From positions 205,233,553-205,297,552 of the forward strand of contig CM048552.1 in the NCBI GenBank assembly GCA_026413225.1: a stretch of 64,000 bases of DNA, given 5' to 3'. This DNA is from Otis tarda. Its lineage: Eukaryota > Chordata > Aves > Otidiformes > Otididae. The notes below the pieces were generated by a model. That model saw only the letters and a program-made list of their open reading frames with translations, had not been told where the DNA came from and searched no databases. The position numbers were made by a program, and so were the translations under genes. Shown piece by piece: positions 11,201-24,995 of the stretch (position 1 is its first letter; every line of letters begins with the position of its first letter).

Positions 11201-13608
11201 CTTACATGCTCAAATCACACTGTAATTCTTATAAAACCTTCTTATGTGTCCTGGCACCTGTGGCTACCTGCAAATGCATGCAAGCAAGTAAACACACAAG
11301 ACTCTTGTTAAAGTGAAAGGCTGTCAAAGTGCTTGTTCTGTATTTCTGTTCTAAGGATGATGGGAAAGCAGGAAACTTCTGCGGAGAGCTGTACTTCATG
11401 TGGCGTTAGGGAAGTACTTTGATTAAGTGTTTGACATATTGCTTGGCAGAGGGGAGTTATTGTAGCTGTGTGAATTCACTGGAATTCAGTTCTAAATGTA
11501 TTTAGCTCTTCTTCGTAGCTTTCGAAAAATGTTATTTTAATGAAGACTAACATCTTCAATGTCTTATAAGTGACACTTAAGATTCTTGCAAAGTGGAAAC
11601 CATCAGTGTTTCTGTAATGACTGATGTCCTCTGTTTTCATTTAAATTGAGATTTCTGGAAAACATATGGTTCCAGAATTATGTCTTTTATCTTTCCCTTT
11701 TTCATAATTAAAAAGATATATCTAGTGCTTTTTGTTACAGAGAAAAGAATTTTAAGTTAATTCTGTCTTCCTCAGTTTGTAGATTGTTTGAAACAATGGA
11801 AATAGAATGAATTGTGCAATGTTTTTTTCTCCTAGACTTGTCAGGTCTGAGTTTTGGCAGACTTGCTGATTAAAATGACTTGTTTTTTATACACTTGATT
11901 TTACATTATCACCTAACTCCCTCTGCCTCGTGAAAGTATCACAGTCCCAATGATTACTTGATTGCCTACCGTACCTCCAGCCTGTCCTCTTTTCTCTGCT
12001 TCATCCTTTTCATCAAAGTAAAAAATTAATAGCCCTGAGTTACTGTGAGCTAAGATAAAATAAGTACTGATTAAGTACTGATAATTGTGGTGTTTGCTTA
12101 GGACTGATGTGGCTGCATAAAACCTTACATTGTAATGGTAATACATATTGTAACCTTCTATTGTAACAGCTTAACGTGTTTGGATTTTTGAGGCACGATC
12201 TAGAATCTTATTATTTCACTTGCACAGATAATAACTGACATTTTAAAGAACAAATGACATTGAAAAAAATGCTCATAAATTAACCAGTCTTGGGACCATG
12301 CCTATGAACTGTGTGATAAGGATAATAATATTTAAGAACTGCTACACTCATACACCTCCTGGGATTGCAGGGTTGTACAGTCTTCCTCTGAGTTCAGTTC
12401 TATAGTAACTTTTAAGGCTGTGGCTATAGTAGCTGGTTATCTGACAGTACCTAGGAGTCAAAGTATTGTCTTCAGTTGTTTTGTTATATATTGATTTCTC
12501 GTTTTTGTTGAAGTCTGTTTGTGCTATAAGGAACTATCATTATTTTTTTTTCCCACTGTCTAGGTATCTTTCCGTAGTCATCAAGCCAAAGGCTTTCTGC
12601 AGCATAAACAGATTAAGCACAGGCACGTGCTGGTTTGTGAGATGGCAAATGCAACGGAAGGGGAAAGGAAAGAATAGCTTCTAGGGAAAAGGCATGTTAA
12701 GATTTAAAACAAATGGATTTGAACTGCTGTAATTTTGCAGCAAGCAGAATAACCACCAGCTCTTGATGTTTTGATCATCGTGTGCACATAGCACAGAATA
12801 TATTTCCACAAAACAAATTTTGGCAATTACGGCCAGACTGACATTTTTCCAAAAGTTGCAATAAGAGTTGTGAATATTGGCAAACTCAGTCTTCTGAATT
12901 GCACCACAGGCAACTATTGTAATGTTACAGACAAAAAACCTAACACACTTTCACATTGTGCACCACTGTTCTGTTTATCTGTAGGCACTAATTTATATCA
13001 ACTTAATGGATACAGGACTCTCAACTCTCTCAGAGCTCATGGGTTTTTTTTTTGAGTTGAGTTAACATTGATTAGTAAAAGAATGAAGTTAAGCAAAAAT
13101 AAAATAATTTGAATTAAAATAAAGATAGACAGGTTCATATTCTCCCATTCTTTTGTATGCACACTGCTGTGATGTGGATGGCAGGCAGAAGGTTATTAGG
13201 CACTGAACTCAGGTACTGTAGCAGTTGGTCATCTCAACCCCTTACTCTCCACAGGAAAATTCTAACTCTAATAGTTAGACCATCTCGCTTGCATTCATTT
13301 TACCATACTCTCTGTTTCTGGAAGGAATCTGATCTAAACTGCTCATGTGGATTTCCTCTTTAGTCAGTGATGGGATAAAAATGGTTTCAGGTCTTTCAGG
13401 TCCTAATTTCATCATTTGTGTTAAGGATGAAACATTTGCTAAAAGTACTTTATCTTCCCCTCTGCACCAACAGTACAGGGATCCCAAAACACCTGACACT
13501 TAGCAGGCAAAGCAGAGGGACAAATTCCCCTGTAGAAAAACAGCAATGTAACTGTGTACTCAGTACAACTACTGTTTAACATGGGTTTTTAAATTATTTT
13601 TTCTACAG
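5269..13608. other. SLC36A4 intron, 8.3 kb
   Basis: Long AT-rich intron in which I recognise no CR1 or LTR copy, no RNA gene and no conserved coding block. It contains T-rich tracts, a small 9-bp-stem inverted repeat at 10538-10558, and several chance open frames shorter than 110 codons with no family likeness. Its freedom from recognisable repeats contrasts with the later introns. Old, diverged repeats could be missed by eye. Confidence 0.7.
10538..10558. repeat. Short perfect inverted repeat (9-bp stem, 3-nt loop)
   Basis: CTCCACTCT at 10538-10546 pairs perfectly with AGAGTGGAG at 10550-10558 around a CTT loop, followed by a T-run. It sits deep in an intron and no role is evident. It is recorded because it is an exact hairpin. 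Confidence 0.5.
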
Positions 13609-13836
13609 GTCCATGAAGGATTCTTGGAAAACAAGATTGTTCCCATAAATGTCAGTGCCACCAGCAGTTCTTTTGAGAGGAAGAGTACTGATTTACGAAT
13701 ATACATGCTGTGTTTCCTGCCATTCATGATCCTCCTGGTCTTTATTCGTGACCTTAAGAGCCTGTCCTTGCTTTCATTGCTTGCCAATCTCTCCATGGCT
13801 GTCAGCCTGGTGATAATTTACCAGTACATTGTTAGA
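13609..13836 (+). CDS. SLC36A4: SLC36A4 internal exon, 228 bp (extracellular loop and two helices)
   Basis: Acceptor TTCTACAG (13601-13608), donor GTGAGT (13837-13842). It encodes exactly 76 codons, phase 0 to 0. The exon starts [20 protein letters not shown], a loop with an N-glycosylation sequon NVS (Asn codon 13648-13650). It continues through the conserved [20 protein letters not shown] helix, a basic turn (RDLKSL), and a second helix [20 protein letters not shown]. The loop between VHEGF and LRIYM contains no cysteine. All residues that mark SLC36A4 rather than SLC36A1 ([28 protein letters not shown]) are present. Confidence 0.96.
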
Positions 13837-15098
13837 GTGAGTATAAAAAAGTTTATTATCTCTTTTTTTTTTTTTTTCCAGTGTGGCAAGTTGTACTTGT
13901 TGCATGTGACAGTTGGTCTGCAATGGATATATACTGACTGACAGTTTCTGAAAGGCAGAATTATCTTGTATTTTATTGAGGCATCTTAATTTAAGGAGCT
14001 GCCTTAATACCTGAGACATGCTTTAAACATGGACTTTTACAGTAATTTTGAAAGAAAGGATAATGTTGCTGCACCTAAGATAGTAAAAATATTTATTGCA
14101 ATAACTTGGAGTCCTTGAGTGGAAGAATATGTGAGTTTTTATGGGTTGCTGACAGAACTTGCAAGGTTTTAATCTGTGGTCAATCTTTTTGTTGCAACAG
14201 AAGAACAATATCAACAGCAACGTTTATTTCTAATGTTTCTCCAGTACAGACAGGAAAAATTTAAGACTTGCTCTTGAAGAATGCATATTCCAGGCTTCCA
14301 TCTCCTAAGAAATTGAATAGCTGCTGTATTTTCTGAGTTGCTGCTGTTTTTATTTTTTTTTGAGGCATTTAATAATGGCAAATAATTAAACAGATGACTG
14401 AAAAGAAATTACATATAGAAACCTCTAAATTTTTCTTTCTTATGATTTTTGAAAAGTGATAAGTGATAAACACTGTTGCACATATGGTGTAATGAGTGGT
14501 GAGTGCCACTGTAGTTTGAGAAAGCTTTCGCATGAGTGTGATGAGATGAGTGGGAAGTGGAGGAAGAGGAGGAAGGCAGAAAAGCCAGTGAGAGTTATTG
14601 GCTGGGCAAGGAGGCAGGAGAAGTTACGTAGAAGAGATTGGGAGAGACAGAAAGTAATTAATTGTTCTGCAGGAACTCTACTTGTATTAAAAAGATTTTC
14701 TTTTACTGTCCCTGATGGTTATGAAGAATATCTGTGCAGTGTGAAAGCAGATTAGAAAATGCAATATTCTGAGAAGTTTGCAGAAGATTAAGCTTGAGAT
14801 CTGAGCTCTCCCTTTTATTTTAATTAATGCTCACTCATATACACCAGTGTGATACTTTAAATGTGAAAATTTCTATTGTCAGTAATGTGAACCAAGAATA
14901 AATATATCTGCAAGTGCCTGTGTGTGGGTGAGAAAGTGGCTATAAATGTGTATAAAGGACTAAGTTTGGGAGGAAAACCAGGGATTGTAAATAGCAATGT
15001 GTATACCACTGTCCATACATACTGAATTTTCTCAATCAAAATTTTAGGAAAGGCTGATGCGCTTTAGATATAGGACTGTTTTGCTTTCTTTTCTTCAG
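13837..15098. other. SLC36A4 intron, 1.3 kb
   Basis: Donor GTGAGT, acceptor TTCTTCAG. It holds a T-tract near 13862-13877 and a purine-rich stretch at 14540-14660 (GAGG/GAAG units) that opens a 99-codon frame with mostly Arg/Lys/Glu. No likeness to known proteins was seen and I regard that frame as composition-driven. Confidence 0.75.
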
Positions 15099-15197
15099 GG
15101 TATAGTAGATCCTCGAAAACTGCCTCCTGTGGTTGGCTGGAAGAAATATCCACTGTTTTTTGGGACTGCAATATTTGCTTTTGAAGGAATCGGTGTG
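15099..15197 (+). CDS. SLC36A4: SLC36A4 internal exon, 99 bp
   Basis: Acceptor TTCTTCAG (15091-15098), donor GTAAGT (15198-15203). It encodes 33 codons, phase 0 to 0, reading [20 protein letters not shown] then [13 protein letters not shown]. The [15 protein letters not shown] and FAFEGIGV blocks are highly conserved in SLC36 transporters. FEGIGV lies in the unwound helix that lines the substrate path in amino acid transporters of this superfamily (family knowledge). The next intron begins directly after the second Val. Confidence 0.96.
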
Positions 15198-15451
15198 GTA
15201 AGTGCTTTTTACTGACTCTTCAAAATGCCTGAATCTGTGCTACACGATGGAATACAGGCAGTTTTACTCCTGTTGTTATTTTGTTACTTTTCTTGAAGCA
15301 CTAATCTCCCATATTGATATGAAAAGGGTTAATTTATCTTGTGAAATAAGGCAAAAGTTGAGAACACAATGTCCCCGTCAAAGGGGAGTTTGGTGAATAC
15401 CGGTTGCTACTTGGACACTTAGCACCTTCTCAAATTACTGGGCTTACAGTG

Positions 15452-16662
15452 TTGATGGACAAAGGGACAAGCAACTGATCATCTACCTGGACTTGTGCAA
15501 AGCATTTGACAGTGTCCTGTACAACATCCCTGTCTCTAAACTGGAGAGGCATGGATTTGATGGACGGACCAATTGGTGAATAAGGAATTGGCTGGATGGT
15601 CGCACTCAGAGAGTGGTGGTCAACGGTTCAATGTCCAAGTAGAGACCAGTGATGAGTGGTGTTCCTCAGAGGTCAATATTGGGGCCAGTGCTGTTCAACA
15701 TCTTTGTCGGCGACATGGACAGTGGGATAGAGTGCACCCTCAGCAAGTTTGCGAATGACACCGAGCTGTGTGGTGCCATCAACACGCTGGAGGGATGGGA
15801 TGCCATCCAGAGGGACCTTGACAGGCTGGAGAGGTGGGCCCACGCAAACCTCATGAACTTCAACAAGGCGAAGTGCAGGGTCCTGCACGTGGGTCGTGGC
15901 ATCCCTCAGTATCAATACAGGCTGGGGGTTGAAAGGATTGAGAGCAGCCCTGAGGAGAAGGACTTGGGATGTTGGTTGATGAGAAGCTCAACATGAGCTG
16001 GCAATGTGTGCTTGCAGCACACAGAGTGACCTGTGCTTGCAGCCCAGAAAGCCAACTATATTCTGGGCTGCATCAAAAGAAGCATGTCCAGTAGGTCCAC
16101 CAGGGAGGTGTACTCTGCTCTGGTAGATCCCCACCTGGAGTACTGCATACAGCTCTGGAGCCCCCAACATAAGAAAGATGTGGGCCTGTTGGAGCAGGTC
16201 CAGAGGAGGCCACGAACATGTTCAGAAGGCTGGAGCACCTTTCCTATGAGGACAGGCTGAGAGAGCTGGGGCTGTTCAGCCTGGAGAAGACAAAGCTTTG
16301 GGGAGATCTTATAGCAGCCTTCCAGTACCTAAAGGGAGCCCTCAAGAAAGCTGGAGTAGAACTTTTGCCAAGGGCCTGTTGTGACAGGACAAGGGGTAAT
16401 GACCTTACATTGGAAGAGGGTACATTTAGATTAGCTATAAGGAAGAAATTTTTCGCTGTGAGGGTGCTGAGGCACTGGAACAGTTTACTCAGAGAAGATG
16501 TGGATGCCCCATCCTTGCAAGTGTTCAAGGCCGGGTTGGATGGGGCTTTGAGTGACCTGGTCTAGTGGAAAATGTCCCTACCAATGGCAGGGGGGTTTGA
16601 ACTACATGATCTTTAAAGTCCCTTCCGACTCAAACTATTCTATCTTTCAGTGATTCTGTGAA
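15452..16662 (+). mobile_element. CR1 LINE, 5'-truncated, dead RT remnant to 3' end
   Basis: Sense-strand CR1 covering the middle of the reverse transcriptase through the 3' terminus. Recognisable blocks are YLDLCKAFDSV (about 15488-15520), [43 protein letters not shown], then the RSTREVYSALVDPHLEYCIQ and HWNSLLRE blocks. The tail has CTTTAAAGTCCCTTCCGACT and a degenerate ATTCTATC...GATTCTGTGA end. It is non-functional: there are in-frame stops at 15577-15579 (TGA) and 15640-15642 (TAG) and later frameshifts. The catalytic FADD motif reads FAND (Asp to Asn at 15754). It begins only 255 bp after a coding exon, in the sense direction of the gene. Confidence 0.93.
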
Positions 16663-19600
16663 ATTACAAGAATGCCTTTAATTCCAAATAGATTGAGACG
16701 ATAGTGTAATAATAACTTGTATCATGATATGATGTATAATAATATAATACTCAGCTAATGATATGATGATACTGTAATTATAATGATTCAGCAGCTAAGT
16801 TTTAGGTGATAAGTGTGTAAAAATAGAAACGTACTCAGCATCCTTCTTTTCCTTTGAGATCACAGAGGGCAAAGTGATTTATTAGAACAGTGTTGTTATT
16901 CTTGCTTCAAATTTGTCTACAGATGTGACTTGACAGAGATGGAGATGATAAGAAAAAGGATAGAAATTTCAGAATATTTTTTTGATTCACAGCCTTCTGA
17001 CAATGAACCTCAGTTTGTCATTGTTTCCTGAAAGATGTCAAATAATTTATCACTCTGAAAAATTGATTTTTAAAAGTGAATCTTTTAAAATCTCTTATTC
17101 ACTTGTTACTGTTTCTAAGGGCTTTCTGATTGCATCTCACACTAGCAAGGTTTGCAAGACAAGTAACACTTTTGTTCCACATGGCATATTTTAACACGCA
17201 GAGGCTTCTGGGAATGGTAGGTCATAATGTCTTTAAACTTTGAGAAACTGCTATATGCAGCTTATTTGTTACTCATATCATTACATACTCCAGGGAATGT
17301 TACTGTGTGCTTGAAAGCAAAAACCAAACACTGCCCTCACCCCCCAAAAAAGCCCCAACCAAACCAACCCCAAACCAGCATGCAGTTAATCTGAAATGAT
17401 TGTCTGTCGTTGACATAACACAGGAGAGTTTTCAAATCTCTTCTCTTCTCTGGACCTGTCAGAACTGCATTGAACTGGAATATTTCACCCTGCTGCTTAT
17501 TATCACTGCCAGAAGAACTGAACAGCAAAAGCTTTAACTCCCATTACGTGGAGTGTTTGGATATAGCGACTGTGAATCTCCATTTTGCAAGCTGTTATCA
17601 ACTGTTTGTCAAACTGGGAGCTGGCTGGTGCTGAGGTTTAGCTACCATATATCTGAGTGTATCTGGACATCTTTCCTTTTGTCTTCTGGAAGTGTCGTCA
17701 TAGGAAATCAGCCATTTATCTGGGTTTGTTTGGTGCCTACAGGTCTTGGACAAAAAGCCCATGCTCAGTGAATCAGACAGACTGGGCTGTACTAAGCTTG
17801 TTGCTCTTCAATTGTGTAGTCTGTCTGGGATGGACTGCGCTTACTGCATGTGTGTAAATGCAAGTAATGTATAATAGGTCTGATGTGTATCCCAGTTGCT
17901 TTAGATTTGTTGCTTATGTACTTCTAAGCATGTGGGTGTGTATTTATAGCCAGAAAATCCCAAATGAGAGTCCTGTGAGCCCCAGGAAAGTGTAGAAAGC
18001 TTACCGTTTGGTAGCAGTAGTTTACTGAATTATAGGTAGGGAATTGATTTATGGTCATTATTTTCTGGCACATTAGATCCAACATTAGACAGTTCCTTTA
18101 AATTTGCATCTGCAGAGGTAACATTGACTTCCAGTGTAAACCTTTGAAGAACTGCCCAGAGCATTGTGCTTGATTGAATCCTTGGTTGTTACTAATGACA
18201 TCTTTAAGAACTCCAAACTTATTTCCTTCTTTTATTCAGGAGCATTTAATGTAGGGTTCGTTTGACTTGTGCCTTTAAAACGTAAAAATACTGCTCGATA
18301 TTATTAGATATTAGCATTGCATAGTTATTGCATGTATTTCTGTATAGGCTGTCTCAACTTCTTACTTAATCATCATTTACTTACTCTTCAAAGCAAATGA
18401 AGAGTGCGTTTTAGTTTTTCACTTTGTCATTGGTATTTACACACTAATTAATTGTTTATATTCATTATGGTTTGATATACTTTGCGTGTGAGTGTGTACA
18501 CAAGGCCATTAAAATAACATGGCTACCTTTACAAGTTAAAATTAAGGTAAAAGATAAAATCTAGAGCTTAATGTTTCTTCCTTATATGCAGACTGATATT
18601 AATATGTCTCTGCTTCTCAGGGATATTTTGACCATGCAGAATGTTTACTATATATTCTTATGCTGTAGTTGCGTGCACCATAGAGACGACTTGAAGAAAA
18701 AAAAATGATTCTATGGATTTGAATAATGAGAACTAAACAAAGTTGTTGACGTGTGAAATAAAAAACATGAGTCAAGCAAAGCAAGACAGACATTTCCACT
18801 TTACATAGTTAATATTTCATATAATTCTTGGTGCTTGATTTAATTGATAACTAGTTATTGCAGCTCAGTACGTTACCATTGTAGACTGAACTGTGCTGTA
18901 TCTGTATGTGTACTTGAGACCTCTTGCAAATTGGAAGTGAAACACGTTAGTTTAAAATTCTTTAATTGAGATGTAAGCTAATGTGTTTTAATTCACATTA
19001 CAATGGAGTAAGAATACTCACAGTCAGCTGCTGTTGTATAGCTGATGTGTGATAAGTTGTAATCCAGTGTCTTATTTACTCTTGTTCCGTGTGGTTGAAT
19101 TGTTCTGGTAAGGAAAAAAACCCCACTATTTATTTACATTGGCTGCTTAGTCCGCTCTTTCTGACTGCAGGCACTCAAAACGGATTTGCCTGATCTTGAT
19201 CTTGTTATTAGAGACTTGATTTTAGATTTTATTTTGGCATGTCTTGCAAATAACACTTATTTCTGTGAAGGTATCTGAACATTGCATTATAAGTAGAAGC
19301 CTTAAGGTCTTAATTTTATCAGAAAAGTTGATTATGGTTGATTAATTTTATGCAATAAGTTGGCCTTAAACAGTTATGAGGCCTCGTTTCTCCTATTCCT
19401 TGATTCCAAACACACATTATACTAATTCTCATCTGAGAGCTGCCAGATTAATGAATGTTATGAACAGGGACAGCAAATGAAATTCTGAGGTTTTAGGGCT
19501 GATTAAGTAATCTTAAGCAGAACCTAACAATAGTCTTTCCTGCTAGGAATATTTAATGGTTGACAGCTCAAGTAGAGGAATAAACGGTCTATGAGGCACA

Positions 19601-20864
19601 GTATAAAACAATACACCTTAGCCATAGCAGTCAGGAGAATTTATTTTCAAAGATACTTAATTGATTTTGGTTTTTTTAACAGGGGAGTGGCTAATATAGC
19701 CAGAAAATAATTGGCAGTTACAATGCCATGCTCAGTATGGAAACATGTTTGTCTAGTTTCTTTGAACCAAATAATAGACTACAGGGGAAATACTCTAATA
19801 CTGATGGTTTTTTTTCCATCCCATTGTTCCAAAATGCTTTTTATATGTTGATTTAAAAAAAAAATCTTTTAATTTTACACTTGTCATTACTTAAGTATGA
19901 CCATAGTTCTTCAGTAACTCTATTAAAATTAGTGAGTCTAATTAAACAGAGGAGTCTAAAATCCTGTTTGCTATGGGGAATGTGATTCAGGAAGGTGCAG
20001 TGATTCAGCAGATTCCTAGTAAGATTTTCTTCTTGATCTTGAGAGATCGTATTTCTGTTTTTATATGGTGAGTGTATGAACATGGGTTTTGGTTAAAATC
20101 TATCATTAGTTTAGGACTGATTAGCTGTCCCTATTCAATAAGAACATCAGTAGTATGGACGTAATTTGGAACATCATTGCTTTGGGTAGAATCAATCCTT
20201 AGATAAATAGACCTTAAGAATCTTAATTTTACTGACTTATGTCTGTAATAACTCAAAGGAAGAAGAGTTGCCCATTTATAATTTAAATATAGAATCTGAA
20301 ATAAACCAAGGTAGTGCCAACAAACTAGTACTTGTGTAATACTAAGAGCTGGATAAACATTTCATCAGCCAGTGTTATAGAACTATTTTGAGATATTTTC
20401 ATTAAAATAAAAATAATTAATATGATAAATTGATGATATTAATATGATTAATTGAGCTGTTCATATCTGCCTGTGAGATCAATCTAAACTCTTATTTGAT
20501 GGCAGATTTGAACAATTTTGTAATTTTGCTGAAGTCCAGACAAGTTGTTTATTTGTTGCTACAACTACTACAGCAGAAATAAGGTTGGTGCCATCAAAAG
20601 GCTGATTAATGTTAATGCATGCAAAACTCTTGAGTAATACTTGTCACAGGATTAAAAAATGCTGCAGTCTATTGCTTCTACTACTTACTGCTTTGCTCGC
20701 TATTTGAGATGTCTGTAAGAAATGAGGTCACTGCTGATCAGTATAAAGTACGTGCTGCAAATTGGGAATGTCTTGGCAGCCAGATGGTAATGATTGCTGC
20801 GTGCTAACAGGAGGAGTTGGCAGCAAAGGTGCCCAGTGATCCCGGGATGCCCAGGATGTTGGGT

Positions 20865-21306
20865 TGCTGGAGCATGTCCAGAGAAGGGCAACGAAGCTGA
20901 TGAAGGGTCTGGAGAACAAGTCTTATGAGGGAACTGGGGTTGTTTAGTCTGGAGAAAAGGAGGCTGAGGAGAGACCTCACTGCTCTCTACAGCTACCTGA
21001 AAGGAGGTTGTAGGGAGGCGGATGTTGGTCTCTTCTCCCAAATAACTTTTGATAGGACAAGAGGAAATGGCCTCAAGTTGCAGCAGGGGAGATTTAGATT
21101 GCATATTAGGAAAAATTTCTTTACTGAAAGAGTGGTCAGGCACTGAACAGGCTGCCCAAGGAAGTGGTGGAGTCACCATCTCAGGAGGTGTTCTAAGAAC
21201 ATGTAGATGTGGCACTTCAGGACATGGTTTAGTAGGCATGGTGGTGTTAGGTTGATGGTTGGACTTGATCTTGGAGGTCTGTTCCAACCTCATGATTCTA
21301 TGATCC
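20865..21306 (+). mobile_element. CR1 LINE 3' fragment
   Basis: Sense-strand 3' end of CR1. It starts with the CTGGAGCATGTCCAGAGAAG segment and carries [20 protein letters not shown] and the [26 protein letters not shown] coding remnant. It closes with the tail GAGGTCTGTTCCAACCTCAT followed by GATTCTATGATCC. The truncated 5' end and several frame breaks show that it is an old, inactive copy of a CR1 subfamily different from the one at 15452. Confidence 0.92.
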
Positions 21307-24300
21307 CTTAATACTGAGTTGGCCAACAGCAACTGAGATCTCAGTACTGTCAGTCTGGTGGTTATCATTCCTAGAGCTGAGAGACGATTTGGGATTTCAA
21401 CACTTGTGCGTTAAGGTTTTAAGATCATCAAGACGACCTTGTGAAAATTGTGGCATCAGTTTGTGAAAAAGTAGTAGCAACAGAGGTGCAGTACTCTTAA
21501 GTGGATACAACAGAACATTTTAGATACTCTGATCTTTGAAGTGAAGATTTCTGTTCAGAAGGCAATAATATGTTGATTAGAAGCTGGGGAAACTGTATTC
21601 AGCCTTCTGTGGGTCTTTTTGAGTACAGGGCTCTGCTAGGGATGCGAGAATCCGCAGCTGCTTCTTTCCCTCTGTGCTTTAGCTTCTCTCTGGCTGTGGG
21701 TCCCTGTGCCAGATGACCTGGCAAATCATGGGGCTGGTGTTCAGGCCGCAGAAGAGAAGACAGTACCAATGCTACTTCTTGAATACAGGAGCTTAAGTTA
21801 TGATATAATGGAGTGACTGTGTCTTTCACAGAATGTGTAATATTATTTTGTAAGAACCACAGTCAAGAGCCTCTTTCATATTCCAAAGGTGAGTAGGTCT
21901 GTTTTTATAATGAACATGAGTTTTCTGTTATTGAATTAAAAAGTAGCTTCAGACTGTGCTCCTGAATGTGCCCAACATGTAGTTAAAACTCTTGGACATA
22001 CTTTTCAGAAGAGTGTAAACCCAAAGCTTTTGGGCTTGGATGCGTCTGTAGCATTGCCATGTGCAAGTAACAGCTTTGTGTAATGTTATGCTTATGTAAC
22101 AGCCGGTGCACTTAATGAATATTTTGCAGTGAAAGAGTGAAAGTCAGGTTGGTTTTCTTGTTCAAGGTATAAAAACCAATTCCAAATATGGAAGTAATAT
22201 TTTAATATAAGCTTCAGGGGAAAGGAAGATGAAATAGATTCGTAACGTTTAAACACGAAAGATAATTTTTATTCTCTGTTACATATAAGTATGCAAAGTT
22301 AAGTATGGTTTGTACAATTAAGTATGGGGTTTTTTTTTTCCCTGTTGAGTGCTCCAGACTGATTACCCTAGCAAAGAGAAAATCTTACTTTACAAAATTA
22401 ATTTCAAGTTTGGAAAATAAGACTTCTGATGTCTTAGCCTATTACTTGAAGATGTCTATTCAAACTGCTTTTGAACTTGGATATCACAGCTTTGCAGTGG
22501 AAGCTAGGGTGGTATTTGTATACCAAAATCCAGGCTTTGGAATCACATTAGGCAGCAGCTAACCAATTCCAGGAGATTTAAAAAAGGGAAAACTAAGTGG
22601 ATTATCATTTTTAAATGTTGTTATTTGGGTTTTGAAAATGATGCAGATGAGCTTGTTAGGCCTGTGCCTTTGAGATAAAAGCTTCTCATTGTCAAAAATT
22701 CTTTTGCTGGATTCGTATTATCCTTTAAAAAAATTAATGAAACCCAATGGTACTCTTCTGTTGTCTGTAAGACCAGACTGGATTTGTCAGAAACAGATAT
22801 TTAACAGGTAACATGACATCATTTAAATCTCCTTGAGGCACCTCTAGACTGGGGTATATCAATATCACTGGTGTTTTGAGATGATGCAAAGGCTTGTATT
22901 GTCAAAATACAAAAGGTAGAAGTTCTCAGAGGATGTTCTTGCATTTGGACAGCCAAGCGTAGGTGACCTCCTTATCAAGTTAAATATTCCTTACTGATAT
23001 CCTGCACTTCCTGAGTACAGAGAAACTTTCTTATACCCTGGAGAACCATTTGTTTGTGCATGTTCTAACTTTACTACTTCTTATATTTGTGGTGAATCTT
23101 ACTAACACAAACAGAAGACTCCTGAGTATAACTTTCAGGTGGCATCCCACAACTGATGCTTGCAACATTCAAATGTTTCTTTTTCCTTAGAAAACGTAAG
23201 GTACACATGCATTTGCACAAGTAGGAAAATAAAGGTATTTAAGTTTACTGCTTGTGCACATGAAATGTTTCTTAATCATAAAGTCATTCAGTGACTTTGG
23301 AGAAATGTGGAAAGAGCAGCAGAAAAAAAACCTAAAGGAAATGGGAGAGGTGGAAAAAAGAAATGCAATGGTGAAGGCATTTGAAAGAAGAAGATTATAG
23401 CAGGATGTGGCATGTTGTGAAATCTTCAACCTGTCTTTGTTGTGTGTTCTTCAACTTGTCTTGTGCTCGAGCTGTTTGAGTGCTTTGCAGAAAAGCTGAG
23501 TAGTTTAGCTGTCAAGGTGCCATGCTCTCACGTCAAGTGGAAGCGTATGAAACTCTGTGTTCTTCTAAGAAAAGCAAACACAATCGTCAGTGACTTCCTT
23601 CCCTTCTATTTTTCATGGATTGATTTTTTTCGGAATAGGATGGTTATTTCCTTCTACAATGGTCATGTTAAAAAGTAAGATGTGAATTGCAAAACCCTTT
23701 CTACTGCTAGGCTTTCTGTGTGGGGGTCCTGTCAGTTTTTAACTGTCTCAGCCCAGGGGTGTGCGCGGCTATTTTCAGTGTTCCTTATCTCAGGATAGAG
23801 AAATTTCTGTATTTAGACTGGTAAAACTTTTTGAGGTCCTTGATCCTGTTTGTTTCCAGTGATATTCATTAATCCACAATGAGGAAAACATTGTAAATTA
23901 CTTTTTTCACTTCTGCTGTTCAGCCCCATGTAGGACCTTGCAATATATGTATACTTTGTCCCATGTTGCTTAAGAAGCTACAGTGACAGATGGGTGGAAG
24001 AGCATTTTGGATAAAAGTCAAATAACCTTTTAGGAGACCTTTTTTTTTAAAAAAAAAAACCAACAAAACAACTATTTGCATTGACACAGATAAAAGTTCT
24101 TAAATTGATTGGCTCCTGCCTATGAAGAAGCAGATATGGATAAGTGAGAACTTTGTGATCATTGTCACTTATTTTAAGGTGATTTAAATTTGATGTGGGT
24201 TTGCTCCTTGGCTGGCATAAAGGTTTAAGTGTCATTTCAGCTTTGGGAAACTTCATTTAATAAGTTAGTACGCATGAACCAGAAAGGGTCCAGAAATACT

Positions 24301-24914
24301 TGGTTATGTGCTATAGCTCTGTGTATTATTGCGGTGAGATACACTCTCTGGCAACACTTGTTGTGTTTCTAACTCATATTTTTTTTTGTCATTTATCTTG
24401 TAGAAATTTTGAGAGTAGCATAAGTTATAGAGGACGTGTTAGAGTACAGTATTATATAATCTGTAGGCCTCAGTTCCAAATGCAGCGGAGTGGGGGGGAA
24501 GTAAAACTAAAGAGTGTGGCTGGAACTGTCTGATTAATTAGGAACATAATTTTCTGTTAGTATATGTCTTTTGCTGGATAAAGTTGCATACTAATGTAAA
24601 GGACAGCAAAGCATATAACACTTCAATTATTTTGGCAGGACAAATATTTCAAAATATTAGAGACAGAACTAAGGTGCTGCTGCTTAGTTTTCAGTTTCCT
24701 TTGCAGGGAAGTATTTTAGATTTCATTCATGAATAAAGTCAGATAAGACATGATAGTACACAAACTTGCATAGCTTCTGTTCAATTTCAGAGCAAGCTAA
24801 AGATTAAATAAATGTCACAGTGAAGTGCTAAATAAGCTCTAAAGCATAAAAAAATAAAAAGGAAAAAAGAACCTCTGGAGAAAACACCAGGTTCAGATGG
24901 CAGGCTAAAGAGGC

Positions 24915-24995
24915 TCCTTGCAGGGGGGTTGGACTAGATGGCCTTTAAAGGTCCCTTCCAACCCAAACTGTTCTATCAATCTATGATTGTATGAT
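24915..24995 (+). mobile_element. CR1 LINE, minimal 3' tail
   Basis: About 80 bp with GGTTGGACTAGATGGCCTTT, then AAAGGTCCCTTCCAACCCAA and the diverged terminal repeat TCTATCAATCTATGATTGTATGATT. This is a strongly 5'-truncated CR1 insertion in which only the 3' UTR remains. Confidence 0.85.

Noticed and set aside
14456..14755. 99-codon frame rich in Arg, Lys and Glu
   Set aside because: Produced by a purine-rich stretch in an intron; no family likeness, and the composition alone explains the open frame.
20700..21368. Minus-strand open frame of 222 codons
   Set aside because: Antisense shadow of the CR1 fragment at 20865-21306 extended into unique flanks. There is no recognisable domain.
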